A stretch of 64,000 bases of DNA from Rhodococcus sp. B7740 (GTDB lineage: Bacteria; Actinomycetota; Actinomycetes; Mycobacteriales; Mycobacteriaceae), in assembly GCF_000954115.1 (NCBI RefSeq), contig NZ_CP010797.1:3968001-4032000 (forward strand). The letters run 5' to 3'. Under the pieces are notes generated by a model. The model was not told where the DNA came from and ran no database searches. It saw nothing but the letters and a program-made list of their open reading frames with translations. The position numbers and the translations under genes are program-made. Shown piece by piece: positions 1-7,358 of this stretch (within the stretch, counting starts at the first letter, position 1; every line of letters begins with the position of its first letter).

Positions 1-15
1 CGATCGGTCAGGCGA

Positions 16-34
16 GTAGGTGAGGCAAACCTAA
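16..34. promoter_or_regulatory. IdeR/DtxR-like iron box
   Basis: The 19-mer GTAGGTGAGGCAAACCTAA matches 16 of 19 positions of the DtxR/IdeR consensus TTAGGTTAGGCTAACCTAA. It lies at the extreme left edge, so the regulated gene is probably outside the window on the left. Between it and the first gene to the right stand three repeat units. In M. tuberculosis iron-regulated genes (Rv3839, bfrB) lie next to pheA, which fits; the link to a specific gene is inference. Confidence 0.5.
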
Positions 35-61
35 GTTAGCGCGGTGTGGCGAGGATCGCAA

Positions 62-170
62 GACCCAGGCCACGTGAGTGGAGCCTGCGGAACGACCCAG
101 GCCCCGGGAGTGGAGCTTGCGGAACGACCCAGGCCACGGGAGTGGAGCCTGCGGAACGAACCAGAGCCGG
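62..170. repeat. Repeat family A, three tandem ~32-bp units
   Basis: Three units start at 62, 94 and 126 with a 32-bp period. Each contains GGAGCCTGCGGAACGA or a one-base variant followed by CCCAGGCC. AGCCTG and CAGGC(C) are partly self-complementary, so each unit can form a small hairpin. Related copies lie at 10131-10207, 12423-12448 and 19979-20004. The final unit decays into ACCAGAGCCGG. Confidence 0.8.
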
Positions 171-173
171 GAC

Positions 174-179
174 TACCGT
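174..179 (+). promoter_or_regulatory. -10 box of a leaderless promoter
   Basis: TACCGT fits TANNNT and ends 6 nt before the GTG at 186. Transcription starting about 7 nt after the hexamer would place +1 on the start codon itself. No ribosome binding site is visible. Confidence 0.5.
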
Positions 180-185
180 TGAGGC

Positions 186-908
186 GTGCCGATTCCGCTG
201 ACCCTCGGTGTGCCACACCGACCCGACCCGAACGCGCTCGTCCACGGACTGCTGCAGCCGATCTGTGCCGACGCCCACTCGCTCGCCGCTGCCCCGCGTG
301 GATCCGAGTACGGCCCGCCCGTCGTGCGGGCTTCGACCCTGCTCGAACTGTCCGAATCGGACGACCTCGGGCGCATCGCGGTGCACCTCGACATCGACCC
401 CGACGAGCTCCGGGCCGGTAGGACCGGCGGCTACGAGGCCGTACGGTTCCACGTCGACGCCCCGGTCGAGCACCTCGCCGATGCGCTCGCGCTTCGGTTG
501 CCCTCGCCGTTGGTCGTCTTCCCGATGTTCGACGCGATCGACGTGGCCGAGACCGCGGAGGCCGTCGTCCTCGCCCACCGGACTCCGGGGATCGACGTCG
601 GCGACACCCCACGGCGCATCGCCGACGTCCTGGCGGTGGTCTCGCACGCCGATGTGGGCCTCGTCGCCCGCGCCGAGTCCGGCGACGATGTGCTCGCGAT
701 CCTTGCTGCGACGGTGGCGTCGCTGCGCGGGGACGACATCGCCTCGGCCCTCGCCGCTCCGAACGTCGCCGGACTGCGGGCTCTCATCCCCGAGGCGGCC
801 GAGGCGGTGCGCGAGGTGCTGCTCGGAATCGAGATCGCCGACGCTGCTGCCGCCCGCGCCCGGCTCGTCGACGTCGGTTTGATCGCTTCACGGACGTCGG
901 CAACGTAA
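186..908 (+). CDS. Hypothetical protein, 240 aa
   Basis: I do not recognise a family. The 240-residue protein is rich in Ala, Asp and Val, has no signal peptide or membrane segment, and has the codon bias of a real high-GC gene. The GTG start at 186 has no Shine-Dalgarno but has a -10 hexamer 6 nt upstream, as expected for a leaderless mRNA. Its stop codon is only 9 nt before pheA, and the TAA itself forms the start of the pheA -10 box, so the two may be co-transcribed as well as separately initiated. It lies beside pheA and a histidine phosphatase, which does not reveal its role. Confidence 0.7.
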   Translation: MPIPLTLGVPHRPDPNALVHGLLQPICADAHSLAAAPRGSEYGPPVVRASTLLELSESDDLGRIAVHLDIDPDELRAGRTGGYEAVRFHVDAPVEHLADALALRLPSPLVVFPMFDAIDVAETAEAVVLAHRTPGIDVGDTPRRIADVLAVVSHADVGLVARAESGDDVLAILAATVASLRGDDIASALAAPNVAGLRALIPEAAEAVREVLLGIEIADAAAARARLVDVGLIASRTSAT

Positions 909-911
909 CCT
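906..911 (+). promoter_or_regulatory. -10 box of pheA, overlapping the upstream stop
   Basis: TAACCT fits TANNNT, its first three bases are the stop codon of the preceding gene, and it ends 6 nt before the pheA GTG. This suggests a second, leaderless start for pheA. Confidence 0.45.
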
Positions 912-917
912 CGAGGC

Positions 918-1850
918 GTGCCTCGCATCGCTTACTTCGGCCCATCGGGAACGTTCACGGAGATGGCGCTTGCTCAGTTCGAGAGGCTCGGAACGTTCGG
1001 CGCAGTCGGTCTGGACGGGGCGGTCGAGCGGATATCGGCGTCGAACCCGCCGTCAGCGCTCGAGGCCGTGCGATCGGGTGCGGCCGACGCGGCCGTGGTC
1101 CCCATCGAAAGCTCCATCGAGGGAGCGGTTCCACCGACGCTCGACGCGTTGTCGGAGGGCCGCCGGTTGCAGATCGTCGCCGAGACCGAGATCGAGGTGG
1201 CCTTCACCATTCTCGGCGGTCCCGGTGTCACTCTCGATTCGGCCCGCACGGTCAGCGCCTACCCGATCGCACTCAATCAGGTGCGCCAGTGGCTGCAGGC
1301 TGCCATGCCCGACGCGGTGGTGCAGTCCGCGTCGTCCAATGCCGGTGCAGCGGAAGACGTTGCGGCCGGAATGGTCGATGCCGCGGTGTCGACGCGGCTC
1401 GCCGGTGAGCGTCTGAAGTTGCCGCAGTTGGCCGACGGGATCATCGACGTGGAGGGCGCAAGGACTCGCTTCGTGCTGGTGACCGCGCCGCAATCGGTGC
1501 CTGCGCGCACCGGTGCCGACCGCACCTCGGTGGTGCTCGAGCCGCCGAACGATCCGGGCACACTGCCGGCAGCGTTGGCCGAGTTCGGAATTCGCAACAT
1601 CGACCTCACGTTCATCGAATCACGGCCCACGCGTTCACGATTCGGAACGTACAGGTTCTTCGTCGACTGCGCGGGTCACATCGACGACCCGCTCGTCGCG
1701 GAGATGCTGGCCGCATTTCACCGCAAGATGCCCCTGCGGTTTCTCGGATCCTGGCCCACCACAACGGGAACGGGCGGATCGGTACCGCCGCCGATCGACG
1801 AACATGTGCAGTGGGTAGCAGACGTTCGTGCCGGACGCGGTGATCTGTGA
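918..1850 (+). CDS. pheA: Prephenate dehydratase
   Basis: Converts prephenate to phenylpyruvate in cytoplasmic phenylalanine biosynthesis. The N-terminal half is a two-lobed periplasmic-binding-like catalytic domain that opens with AYFGPSGTFTEMA and carries the substrate motif ARTRFVLV near residue 180. The C-terminal part (about residues 200-285) is an ACT regulatory domain with the ESRP motif (FIESRPTRSRFG), normally used for phenylalanine feedback. No chorismate mutase domain is fused, as is usual in actinobacteria. The length of 310 aa is typical. The GTG start at 918 lacks a Shine-Dalgarno and fits a leaderless promoter. The stop overlaps the next start by one base (TGATG), so translational coupling is likely. 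Confidence 0.95.
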   Translation: MPRIAYFGPSGTFTEMALAQFERLGTFGAVGLDGAVERISASNPPSALEAVRSGAADAAVVPIESSIEGAVPPTLDALSEGRRLQIVAETEIEVAFTILGGPGVTLDSARTVSAYPIALNQVRQWLQAAMPDAVVQSASSNAGAAEDVAAGMVDAAVSTRLAGERLKLPQLADGIIDVEGARTRFVLVTAPQSVPARTGADRTSVVLEPPNDPGTLPAALAEFGIRNIDLTFIESRPTRSRFGTYRFFVDCAGHIDDPLVAEMLAAFHRKMPLRFLGSWPTTTGTGGSVPPPIDEHVQWVADVRAGRGDL

Positions 1851-2512
1851 TGGGCAAACTGATTCTGGTCCGGCACGGTCAGACGACGGCCAACGTCGCG
1901 AAGGTACTGGACACCTCACCGCCGGGAGCCGAACTCACCGAGCTGGGGCACCAGCAGGCCGAGGCCTACGCGCAGACCTGGATCGGACGCCCACCCGCGG
2001 TGCTGGTGTCCTCGGTTGCGTTGCGCGCCAAGCAGACTGCCGGCTACATCGAGCGAGCTACCGGGGTTCCCCTGCTGGTGACCGAGGGAATCCAGGAGAC
2101 CTTCGCGGGAGATCTGGAGGACCGCGACGACCCGGATGCGCACCGGGAGTTCACCGAGATCTTCAGTCGCTGGCACGCCGGAGATCTGGCGGTGACCGTG
2201 CCCGGAGGCGACAGCGGACATTCTGTTCTGGAGCGCTATGTCCCGGTGCTCGACGGCCTCCGCGCGCAGTACCTGGGTGACGACACCGCAGGCGACGTCG
2301 TCGTCGTCAGCCACGGTGCCGCAATCCGATTGGTCGCGGCGGTGCTGGCCGGCGTCGAGGGCACGTTCGCGGCCGACAACCATCTCGACAACACTCACAC
2401 CGTCGAGCTGCTCCCGCTGCCGGACGGCGGATGGTCCTGCGTCCGGTGGGGCACGTTCCTGCCACCGTTCGAGGGCAAGGGCAGCGACAAGGCCGACAAC
2501 CCGATCAGCTAG
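1850..2512 (+). CDS. Histidine phosphatase family protein
   Basis: A cytoplasmic phosphoglycerate-mutase-like phosphatase of 220 aa. It has the catalytic LVRHGQT motif at its N-terminus, a second Arg in SSVALRAKQTA, and the distal VVVSHGAAIR motif carrying the second catalytic His, so it should be active. The substrate cannot be told from sequence. ATG at 1850 overlaps the pheA stop by one base; an in-frame GTG one codon earlier is also possible. The order pheA then phosphatase matches Rv3838c-Rv3837c in M. tuberculosis. It converges on the EspG-like gene, and the two coding regions overlap by 8 nt at 2505-2512. Confidence 0.9.
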   Translation: MGKLILVRHGQTTANVAKVLDTSPPGAELTELGHQQAEAYAQTWIGRPPAVLVSSVALRAKQTAGYIERATGVPLLVTEGIQETFAGDLEDRDDPDAHREFTEIFSRWHAGDLAVTVPGGDSGHSVLERYVPVLDGLRAQYLGDDTAGDVVVVSHGAAIRLVAAVLAGVEGTFAADNHLDNTHTVELLPLPDGGWSCVRWGTFLPPFEGKGSDKADNPIS

Positions 2513-3332
2513 CAAGAAGGCCCTGTGCCGATGCGATCAGCTCGGCCAGCGCAGCGGTCACTCTGCGATCCGTTGCGCCGGTCAGTGAACTCCACGACGT
2601 GCCGTCGGCGGCGAGGGCGGAGGTGGCGAGGATGCGTCCGGGTCGGGTGTCGAACAGGGCGACCGGTCTGCCGGCCACATGGCGGGTGCCGTTGCTGCGG
2701 GCCACGGCCGTGATCTCGGTTCTGCCTGCGCAGGTGGCCATCGCCGACGCCAGAGCCGCGGCGCGGTCGGGCGCTATCCCGATTCCGCGTAGCCGAGACG
2801 CGGTTGCTCCGACGTCGGCCGGTGCCGCATCGAGTGCTTCGGCCAGCAGATCGGTTGGCGCGTTGATGCTGCCCGGGTCGAACGACGCAGCCGAGCCGAT
2901 CGACGACGCGAGGTCTCGGGCCGGATCACCGTCGACGGCGCGGATGGTGACCACGTCGTCTCGCCGCACCGCCGACACCGTCATCCGACCGTCGGATGCA
3001 ACGCAGATCCGAGTGGCCGGAACGGGCTCGGCACTCTCGACGTCGAACACACGGACCGAGACGTACCAGCGAGGTTGTTCGAGAACTCGCATCCACTGCC
3101 GAAGATCCTCGTGGACGCGGCCGCCGGCCGACAGTCCGGCCGAGTCGAGGGAGCGGCGGCCACGTTCCAATGCGGAATCCCGCGCAGCTGCGTCGTCGAA
3201 ACGCGGGAACACGTTCAGGACGACGGGTAGCTCGGCGATCGACAGTTCGTCGACCAAGAAATCCATCTCGTCCGCACCGAGTGAGGCGATCGGCAATGTG
3301 TGGCCCACCGGCACGGTTCCCAAGTCGATCAA
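2505..3332 (-). CDS. EspG-like ESX secretion chaperone
   Basis: EspG proteins are cytosolic chaperones that bind the tip of a PPE partner before export by a type VII secretion system. This 275-aa protein lacks a signal peptide or membrane helix. Its size, its run of beta-rich segments with scattered hydrophobics and its position directly after a PPE-like gene match EspG; primary sequence alone is weak evidence. The start overlaps the PPE stop by 4 nt (ATGA), so translation is coupled. PE, PPE and EspG are read in that order on the minus strand. No esx, ecc or mycP genes are visible, so the secretion machinery must be elsewhere. Confidence 0.6.
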   Translation of the reverse strand: MIDLGTVPVGHTLPIASLGADEMDFLVDELSIAELPVVLNVFPRFDDAAARDSALERGRRSLDSAGLSAGGRVHEDLRQWMRVLEQPRWYVSVRVFDVESAEPVPATRICVASDGRMTVSAVRRDDVVTIRAVDGDPARDLASSIGSAASFDPGSINAPTDLLAEALDAAPADVGATASRLRGIGIAPDRAAALASAMATCAGRTEITAVARSNGTRHVAGRPVALFDTRPGRILATSALAADGTSWSSLTGATDRRVTAALAELIASAQGLLAS

Positions 3333-4498
3333 CGGCCGTTCCCGTTGATGTCCGGCACGGTCGGATCCGCGCCGATGACGGACGGCGCGACGGTGCGGCC
3401 GTCCGCGAAGTGCTCGAACTGCTTGAGGTAGTCCGGGGTCTGGTGTTCGTCGTCCTCGGCCTGCCCGCGCGTGCCGGATGCCGGGGCGCCGGCCGCGCCC
3501 GTTCCGCGCTGGGCGAGACTGCCATCGGTCGAGGTGGGTGCGCCGAACGCCGTCTGACCGCTCTGAACAGCGCCGGCCGGCATCGAGCCACCACCTCCTG
3601 GCCCCAACGTCGAACCAGGAAGTCCGCCGCCACCGCCGAGCCCACCTGCTCCACCTGCGCCGGCGCCGTACGACACCGGACGCGTGGACGCCGGACCGAC
3701 GGCTGGAGATGCCGAAACGCCGGGCGCGAATCCACCGCCGGCCCCGATGCCACCGGACAGTGCACTCGACCCGATGTTGGACGCGGCGGTGGCCACGGTC
3801 GAGACGCCGGTACTCGCGATGGAGGTGGCAGCACTACCGATCTGACCTGCCGCCGCGGCAACACCGGGATTCTGGGTTGCGGCCATCAGGCCAGCGATCG
3901 CGGCCTGAACCGGCGATGTCATCAGCGCGCCGTCGGCGAATCTGCCGAGGCCGGTGCCGGAATCGGAGACGATGGCCGGCGGCCGGTCGAACGTGGTCTG
4001 GACGATGCGGTGCGAGGAGACCAGCTCGAAGCCCTCCATCACCATCGCGGCGCGGATGTCGAGCAGTCGATCGGCCACCTCGGCCGCCTCGTAGCTGCCG
4101 TTCATCACGCCACCCGTCGAGGCGGCGGTGACCTTGGCGGCCTGCACGGCTCCGATTTCGACGAGCGAGGGCATGGTCGCCAACGCGACACCGTACGAGG
4201 TGCCTGCCGCCGGGGCCTCGACAGAGAGCGCCGCGGCCTTGACTGCCGTGGCGGCGGTCCAGGTCGCGAAGCGGCCGAGCGCAGCCTGAGCGAGCAGTGC
4301 CGACTCGCCTTCCCAGCCTGCGGTCAAAGCCGCGGTGACGGCGGCGATACTCGCCGATGCCTCGGTGAACGCCGCAGCGACCGAACCCCACGCACCGCCG
4401 GCGACATGCAACGGCACCGGTCCAGGACCGAGCAATCTCGTCGAGTTTCCCGTCGCCGTGCGTGGCAGCCACACCACACCTGTCACTCCGAGCGTCAT
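3329..4498 (-). CDS. PPE domain-containing protein
   Basis: A putative type VII secretion substrate of 389 aa. The N-terminal ~170 residues are Ala-rich and helical with a GWEGESA motif near residue 62 that fits the WxG turn of PPE proteins. The literal Pro-Pro-Glu near the N-terminus is missing, as in some non-mycobacterial homologues. The C-terminal ~170 residues are low-complexity Gly/Ala/Ser/Pro. The gene lies 53 nt downstream of the PE-like gene and overlaps the EspG-like gene, giving a compact PE-PPE-EspG set. Expected to pair with the upstream PE protein and be exported to the cell envelope (inference). Confidence 0.75.
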   Translation of the reverse strand: MTLGVTGVVWLPRTATGNSTRLLGPGPVPLHVAGGAWGSVAAAFTEASASIAAVTAALTAGWEGESALLAQAALGRFATWTAATAVKAAALSVEAPAAGTSYGVALATMPSLVEIGAVQAAKVTAASTGGVMNGSYEAAEVADRLLDIRAAMVMEGFELVSSHRIVQTTFDRPPAIVSDSGTGLGRFADGALMTSPVQAAIAGLMAATQNPGVAAAAGQIGSAATSIASTGVSTVATAASNIGSSALSGGIGAGGGFAPGVSASPAVGPASTRPVSYGAGAGGAGGLGGGGGLPGSTLGPGGGGSMPAGAVQSGQTAFGAPTSTDGSLAQRGTGAAGAPASGTRGQAEDDEHQTPDYLKQFEHFADGRTVAPSVIGADPTVPDINGNGR

Positions 4499-4551
4499 CT
4501 GATGGCCCCCATGATGTTCGAGCGTTGTCTGCTGCGGTCGAGTTCGGTGCG

Positions 4552-4863
4552 TCAGATGCCGGGTAGGCCGGGCAGGCCCCCGGCGGTGTCGTCGTCGGTG
4601 GCCACGTAGTCCGCGGCCTGTTTACGCAATTCCTCGGCTGCCCGGTGCAACTCCGAAATACCCTGTGCTGCAGCGGGTCCGAAGGTATCGGCCGCAGTGC
4701 CGAAGAATCGTTCGGTCAGCAATGACACCTCGTCAGTGCCCGGTGGTAGCGGCCGCACGGGGATTGCCGTCGCAGTGACAGCTGCCTGCAAGCGAGCGGC
4801 GACGGCATCGAGTTCGGAGGCGGCGAGCTGCAGTGCCACCGGATCCACCTTGATGACGGTCAT
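4552..4863 (-). CDS. PE domain-containing protein
   Basis: A 103-aa helical protein with the layout of a PE protein: helix 1 (about residues 5-32), a Pro-rich turn (VRPLPPGTDE), helix 2 (about 42-88), then the C-terminal YVATD, which is the YxxxD/E type VII export signal. This motif follows helix 2 at the expected place and is the best evidence for the call. ATG at 4863 is preceded by AAGGAG, a good ribosome binding site. It is the first gene of the PE-PPE-EspG set and should dimerise with the PPE protein. Confidence 0.8.
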   Translation of the reverse strand: MTVIKVDPVALQLAASELDAVAARLQAAVTATAIPVRPLPPGTDEVSLLTERFFGTAADTFGPAAAQGISELHRAAEELRKQAADYVATDDDTAGGLPGLPGI

Positions 4864-4951
4864 GAGCCACGCTCCTTGATCGAAGAACTTTGCGCTGTCG
4901 GTAGGTAGGACGCCGCCGTGTTCGGTTCGGTTCCCTCGACGCGAGAAAAAT

Positions 4952-5518
4952 TCAGACGAACTTCCGGGCCACCGAGCCCACAGTCCATGCGCCGCCTCGA
5001 CGGCTGGCCGCCGTGCGCGTGAGCGGGGAGACGTCGATGCGCCAGAACGAGGACACCGGGGCCGCCAACACCAGCACCACCACGGCTCGAACGACGGCAG
5101 GAGAGGTCACCGCCAGCGTGCGGCCAGGCGTCGATCCGACAGCACTCAGCCACGTCTCGACGCGAGAGAACAGCGCGACGACGGACTCGCCACCCGGCGG
5201 AACGAACGCCGGATCGCCCAACCAGGCCATCGCGTCGGCGTCGGGCAGATCGGTCATCTCGAGACCGGCCCACCGGCCGTAATCTATGTCGGCCAACGCG
5301 GGTTCGACCGAGATGTCCGAGCCGAAGATGCGCGCCGTGGAGACCGAGCGGGTTTCCGGGCCGGACAGGACGCGGTCGGCTCGGGGAATGTCGGTCACTG
5401 CGGCAAGGTCCCGCAGACCTGCGTCGTCGAGTGGTTCGTCGCCGGGAAACCGGCCGGTGCGCATCGCGTCGGTTCTGGCGTGGCTCACCAGGATCAGTCG
5501 GGTCACGGGCGCAGTCAC
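4952..5518 (-). CDS. Histidine-phosphatase-fold protein, probably inactive
   Basis: About 188 aa with the layout of the histidine phosphatase fold: an N-terminal LILVSHARTDAMR, a middle SGPETRSVSTA, then DYGRWAG and PGGES. The catalytic residues are changed: the usual LVRHGxT reads LVSHART, losing the first Arg, and the distal SHG reads TSPAV, losing the second catalytic His. It is therefore likely a pseudoenzyme or has altered chemistry. The GTG start at 5518 (alternative GTG 5506) is chosen because the homology begins there; upstream lies a tandem repeat and then the cobalamin riboswitch of cbtBA, to which this gene is divergent. A link with cobalt or corrinoid metabolism is inference from position. 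Confidence 0.7.
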   Translation of the reverse strand: MTAPVTRLILVSHARTDAMRTGRFPGDEPLDDAGLRDLAAVTDIPRADRVLSGPETRSVSTARIFGSDISVEPALADIDYGRWAGLEMTDLPDADAMAWLGDPAFVPPGGESVVALFSRVETWLSAVGSTPGRTLAVTSPAVVRAVVVLVLAAPVSSFWRIDVSPLTRTAASRRGGAWTVGSVARKFV

Positions 5519-5521
5519 TGG

Positions 5522-5590
5522 GTCATTGTGGCGCAGGCACCGTGTGGTTGTGGCGCAGGCACCGTGTGGTTGTGGCGCAGGCACCGTGCC
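5522..5590. repeat. Repeat family D, 22-bp tandem
   Basis: Near-identical units of GTGTGGTTGTGGCGCAGGCACC at 5542-5563 and 5564-5585, with partial units before (5522-5541) and after (from 5586). Lies between the divergent histidine-phosphatase homologue and the cobalamin riboswitch. Confidence 0.8.
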
Positions 5591-5654
5591 ATTGGGGCAT
5601 CGAGCTGCGGTGGATCGGGACAGCGATTGACACAGCATCGCGTTCGGTGCCACA

Positions 5655-5805
5655 GTTCGCAGGTTAGACGCGATGTACGCAGGTAATCCGGTGAAAATCC
5701 GGAGCGGTTGCGCCACTGTGATCGACGTCGGGCATATGTCCGAATTCGAGAGTCAGAAAACTCGTTCATCGCATGGCCGTCCCCGTTTTCGAGCGGGGAC
5801 TACGG
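5655..5805 (+). promoter_or_regulatory. Cobalamin (B12) riboswitch
   Basis: The leader of cbtB holds the conserved B12-aptamer pieces in order: AATCCGGTGAAAATCCGG at 5684-5701, GCGCCACTGTGA at 5710-5721, and the B12-box-like GAGAGTCAGAA at about 5748-5758. A 7-bp hairpin, GTCCCCG/CGGGGAC (5779-5785 with 5794-5800), sits between the aptamer and the ribosome binding site of cbtB and may be part of the expression platform. The expected outcome, from known riboswitches, is lower cbtBA expression when adenosylcobalamin is plentiful. Exact boundaries are approximate. Confidence 0.85.
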
Positions 5806-5830
5806 GACGCATATCCCAGAAGGACACACC

Positions 5831-6025
5831 ATGGCAATCATTCACGCACCCAGTAATACGACGGAGTCGGCTGCCCTTGCCGTCATCGTCGCCGCAACGA
5901 TTCTGCTCGCTTTCGTCGTGCTCTACCTCGTCGGTTTCGATCAGGGCGCGATCTCCCGCAGTGGCATGTACATGCACGAACTGATGCACGACGGCCGCCA
6001 CCTGCTGGGCCTGCCATGCCACTGA
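5831..6025 (+). CDS. cbtB: Cobalt transporter subunit CbtB
   Basis: A 64-aa membrane protein with a single helix (about residues 14-36, LAVIVAATILLAFVVLYLV) and a His-rich C-terminal tail with the spacing HELMHDGRHLLGLPCH, the metal-binding signature of CbtB. ATG at 5831 follows AGAAGGA by about 6 nt; a longer reading upstream would run through the riboswitch and is rejected. Overlaps cbtA by 10 nt. With CbtA it is thought to form a cobalt uptake system; control by the B12 riboswitch agrees with that role. Confidence 0.9.
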   Translation: MAIIHAPSNTTESAALAVIVAATILLAFVVLYLVGFDQGAISRSGMYMHELMHDGRHLLGLPCH

Positions 6026-6807
6026 CCGACACACACGGCCCGACGCTGCAGGGCACCTTCGTCCAACTCCTGGTGCGAGGTCTGCTCGCCGGACTCCTCG
6101 CAGGCCTGCTCGCCGGAGCCGTCGCCTACGTCGTCGGTGAACCGCACATCGACTCGGCCATCGCCATCGAAGAAGCAGCCGGTGACGACCATCACACCGA
6201 CAGCGCCCCTGCCGCACATTCGCACGGGGACCAGGACCCGCTCGTCAGTCGCGACGGACAACGCGTCGGACTGTTCCTCGCCACCGGACTCGCAGGCCTT
6301 GCCCTGGGCGCGATCTTCGCCTCGGCACTGCACTACGGGCGACGCTTCAGCTCCCTGCCGGGATCGGTACTGGCCCTCGTCGGGGCCGGTGCCGGATGGG
6401 TGGCCATCGAAGCGGTGCCGTTCTTCAAGTACCCGGCCAACCCGCCCGCGGTCGGCGATCCGGAGACCATCACCCAGCGCACCTGGCTGTGGCTGGCGAC
6501 CGTGATTCTCGGTGTGCTGGCCGTCGCGATCGGGATCTACATCGCCAAGGTGGTCGCATCGCAGCATTCGGTGGCGATACGCGTCGGCGCGCCGCTGCTC
6601 GCGTTCCTGGTCATCGTCGGCATCGGGTACGCACTGTTGCCCGGTGTGAACGAGGTCGGCTCGGACTTCCCCGCCACCCTGCTCTGGGAATTCCGACTGT
6701 CGTCCCTGGCCACCCAGGCGACCCTGTGGCTGACTCTGGGACTGGCATTCGCGTTCCTCACCGACCGCGCAGTACGCCCGATCCGCCGCGAGGCCGTCGC
6801 GGCGTAG
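6016..6807 (+). CDS. cbtA: Cobalt transporter subunit CbtA
   Basis: A 263-aa polytopic membrane protein with about 6 hydrophobic segments. Helix 1 (about residues 16-40, LVRGLLAGLLAGLLAGAVAYVVGEP) is followed by a loop rich in His and Asp (DDHHTDSAPAAHSHGD, residues ~56-71) that could bind Co2+. Start ATG lies inside the cbtB coding region, so the two are translated together from the riboswitch-controlled mRNA. Two palindromic family B repeats follow the stop and may protect or end the transcript. Confidence 0.9.
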   Translation: MPLTDTHGPTLQGTFVQLLVRGLLAGLLAGLLAGAVAYVVGEPHIDSAIAIEEAAGDDHHTDSAPAAHSHGDQDPLVSRDGQRVGLFLATGLAGLALGAIFASALHYGRRFSSLPGSVLALVGAGAGWVAIEAVPFFKYPANPPAVGDPETITQRTWLWLATVILGVLAVAIGIYIAKVVASQHSVAIRVGAPLLAFLVIVGIGYALLPGVNEVGSDFPATLLWEFRLSSLATQATLWLTLGLAFAFLTDRAVRPIRREAVAA

Positions 6808-6822
6808 CCCGGTTCTGCGTCT

Positions 6823-6867
6823 ATGGACCATTGCACCGTTCAGACGTGTGCAAAGTGCCATTGACGC
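6823..6867. repeat. Repeat family B, copy 1 (degenerate)
   Basis: ATGGACCATTGCAC on the left, the CAGACGT core, then a damaged right arm GTGCAAAGTGCCATTGAC. Lies 15 nt after the cbtA stop. Confidence 0.8.
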
Positions 6868-6892
6868 AGTGTGGCCGGCAAGGTCGGCCGGG

Positions 6893-6939
6893 GTGAATGG
6901 ACCATTGCACCGCTCAGACGTGTGCAATGGTCCATTCAC
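6893..6939. repeat. Repeat family B, copy 2 (perfect palindrome)
   Basis: A 47-bp element with perfect 18-bp arms GTGAATGGACCATTGCAC / GTGCAATGGTCCATTCAC around the 11-nt loop CGCTCAGACGT. Starts 70 bp after copy 1. Lies between cbtA and the convergent metallopeptidase gene, where it could act as a bidirectional terminator. Confidence 0.9.
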
Positions 6940-7012
6940 GCGTCCGGGGGTGAGCGGTGCGAGGGTGAACCGGTCGAGGGTGAGCGATCCGGGTGAGGGG
7001 GAGTGAGTGAGC

Positions 7013-7345
7013 TCAGCCGAATCCGAGTTGATGCAGTCGCTCGTCGTCGATGCCGAAGTGATGTCCGATTTCGTGGGCGACGGTGATCGCAATTTCTCGT
7101 CGGGCCTCGTTTTCGTCGTCGACCATCTCGAGGATCGGTTTGCGGTAGATGGTGATGACGTCCGGTAGGTGGCCGCTGTACTCGTAGCGTTCGGTCAGTG
7201 CGATGCCCTCGTACAGTCCGAGGATGTCCTCGGTGGGGTGTTCCTCCTCGACGAGAACCACCACGTTGTTCATGAAGTCGGTGAGTTCGCGCGGCAGGGT
7301 GTCGAGTGCGTCGGACACGGCTTCCTCGAAGTCGACGCGCGTCAT
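7013..7345 (-). CDS. Zincin-like metallopeptidase family protein
   Basis: A 110-aa small protein with the zinc-binding HExxH motif in HEIGHHFGIDDERLHQLG at its C-terminal end, the signature of the short metallopeptidase family related to M. tuberculosis Rv3836. The third ligand probably lies in the following helix. The N-terminal part is acidic (VVVLVEEEHP). ATG at 7345 is chosen because homology starts at MTRVDFEEAV; the reading frame upstream is just run-on sequence overlapping the next gene. It lies 13 nt after the septum-formation-family gene and is probably in one operon with it. Substrates are unknown. Confidence 0.85.
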   Translation of the reverse strand: MTRVDFEEAVSDALDTLPRELTDFMNNVVVLVEEEHPTEDILGLYEGIALTERYEYSGHLPDVITIYRKPILEMVDDENEARREIAITVAHEIGHHFGIDDERLHQLGFG

Positions 7346-7358
7346 GTGGGTGGGAATG

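Noticed and set aside
2996..4609. 537-aa open frame on the plus strand over the PPE gene
   Set aside because: Low-complexity Arg/Gly shadow; the minus-strand PPE, PE and EspG frames have motifs and overlapping starts/stops.
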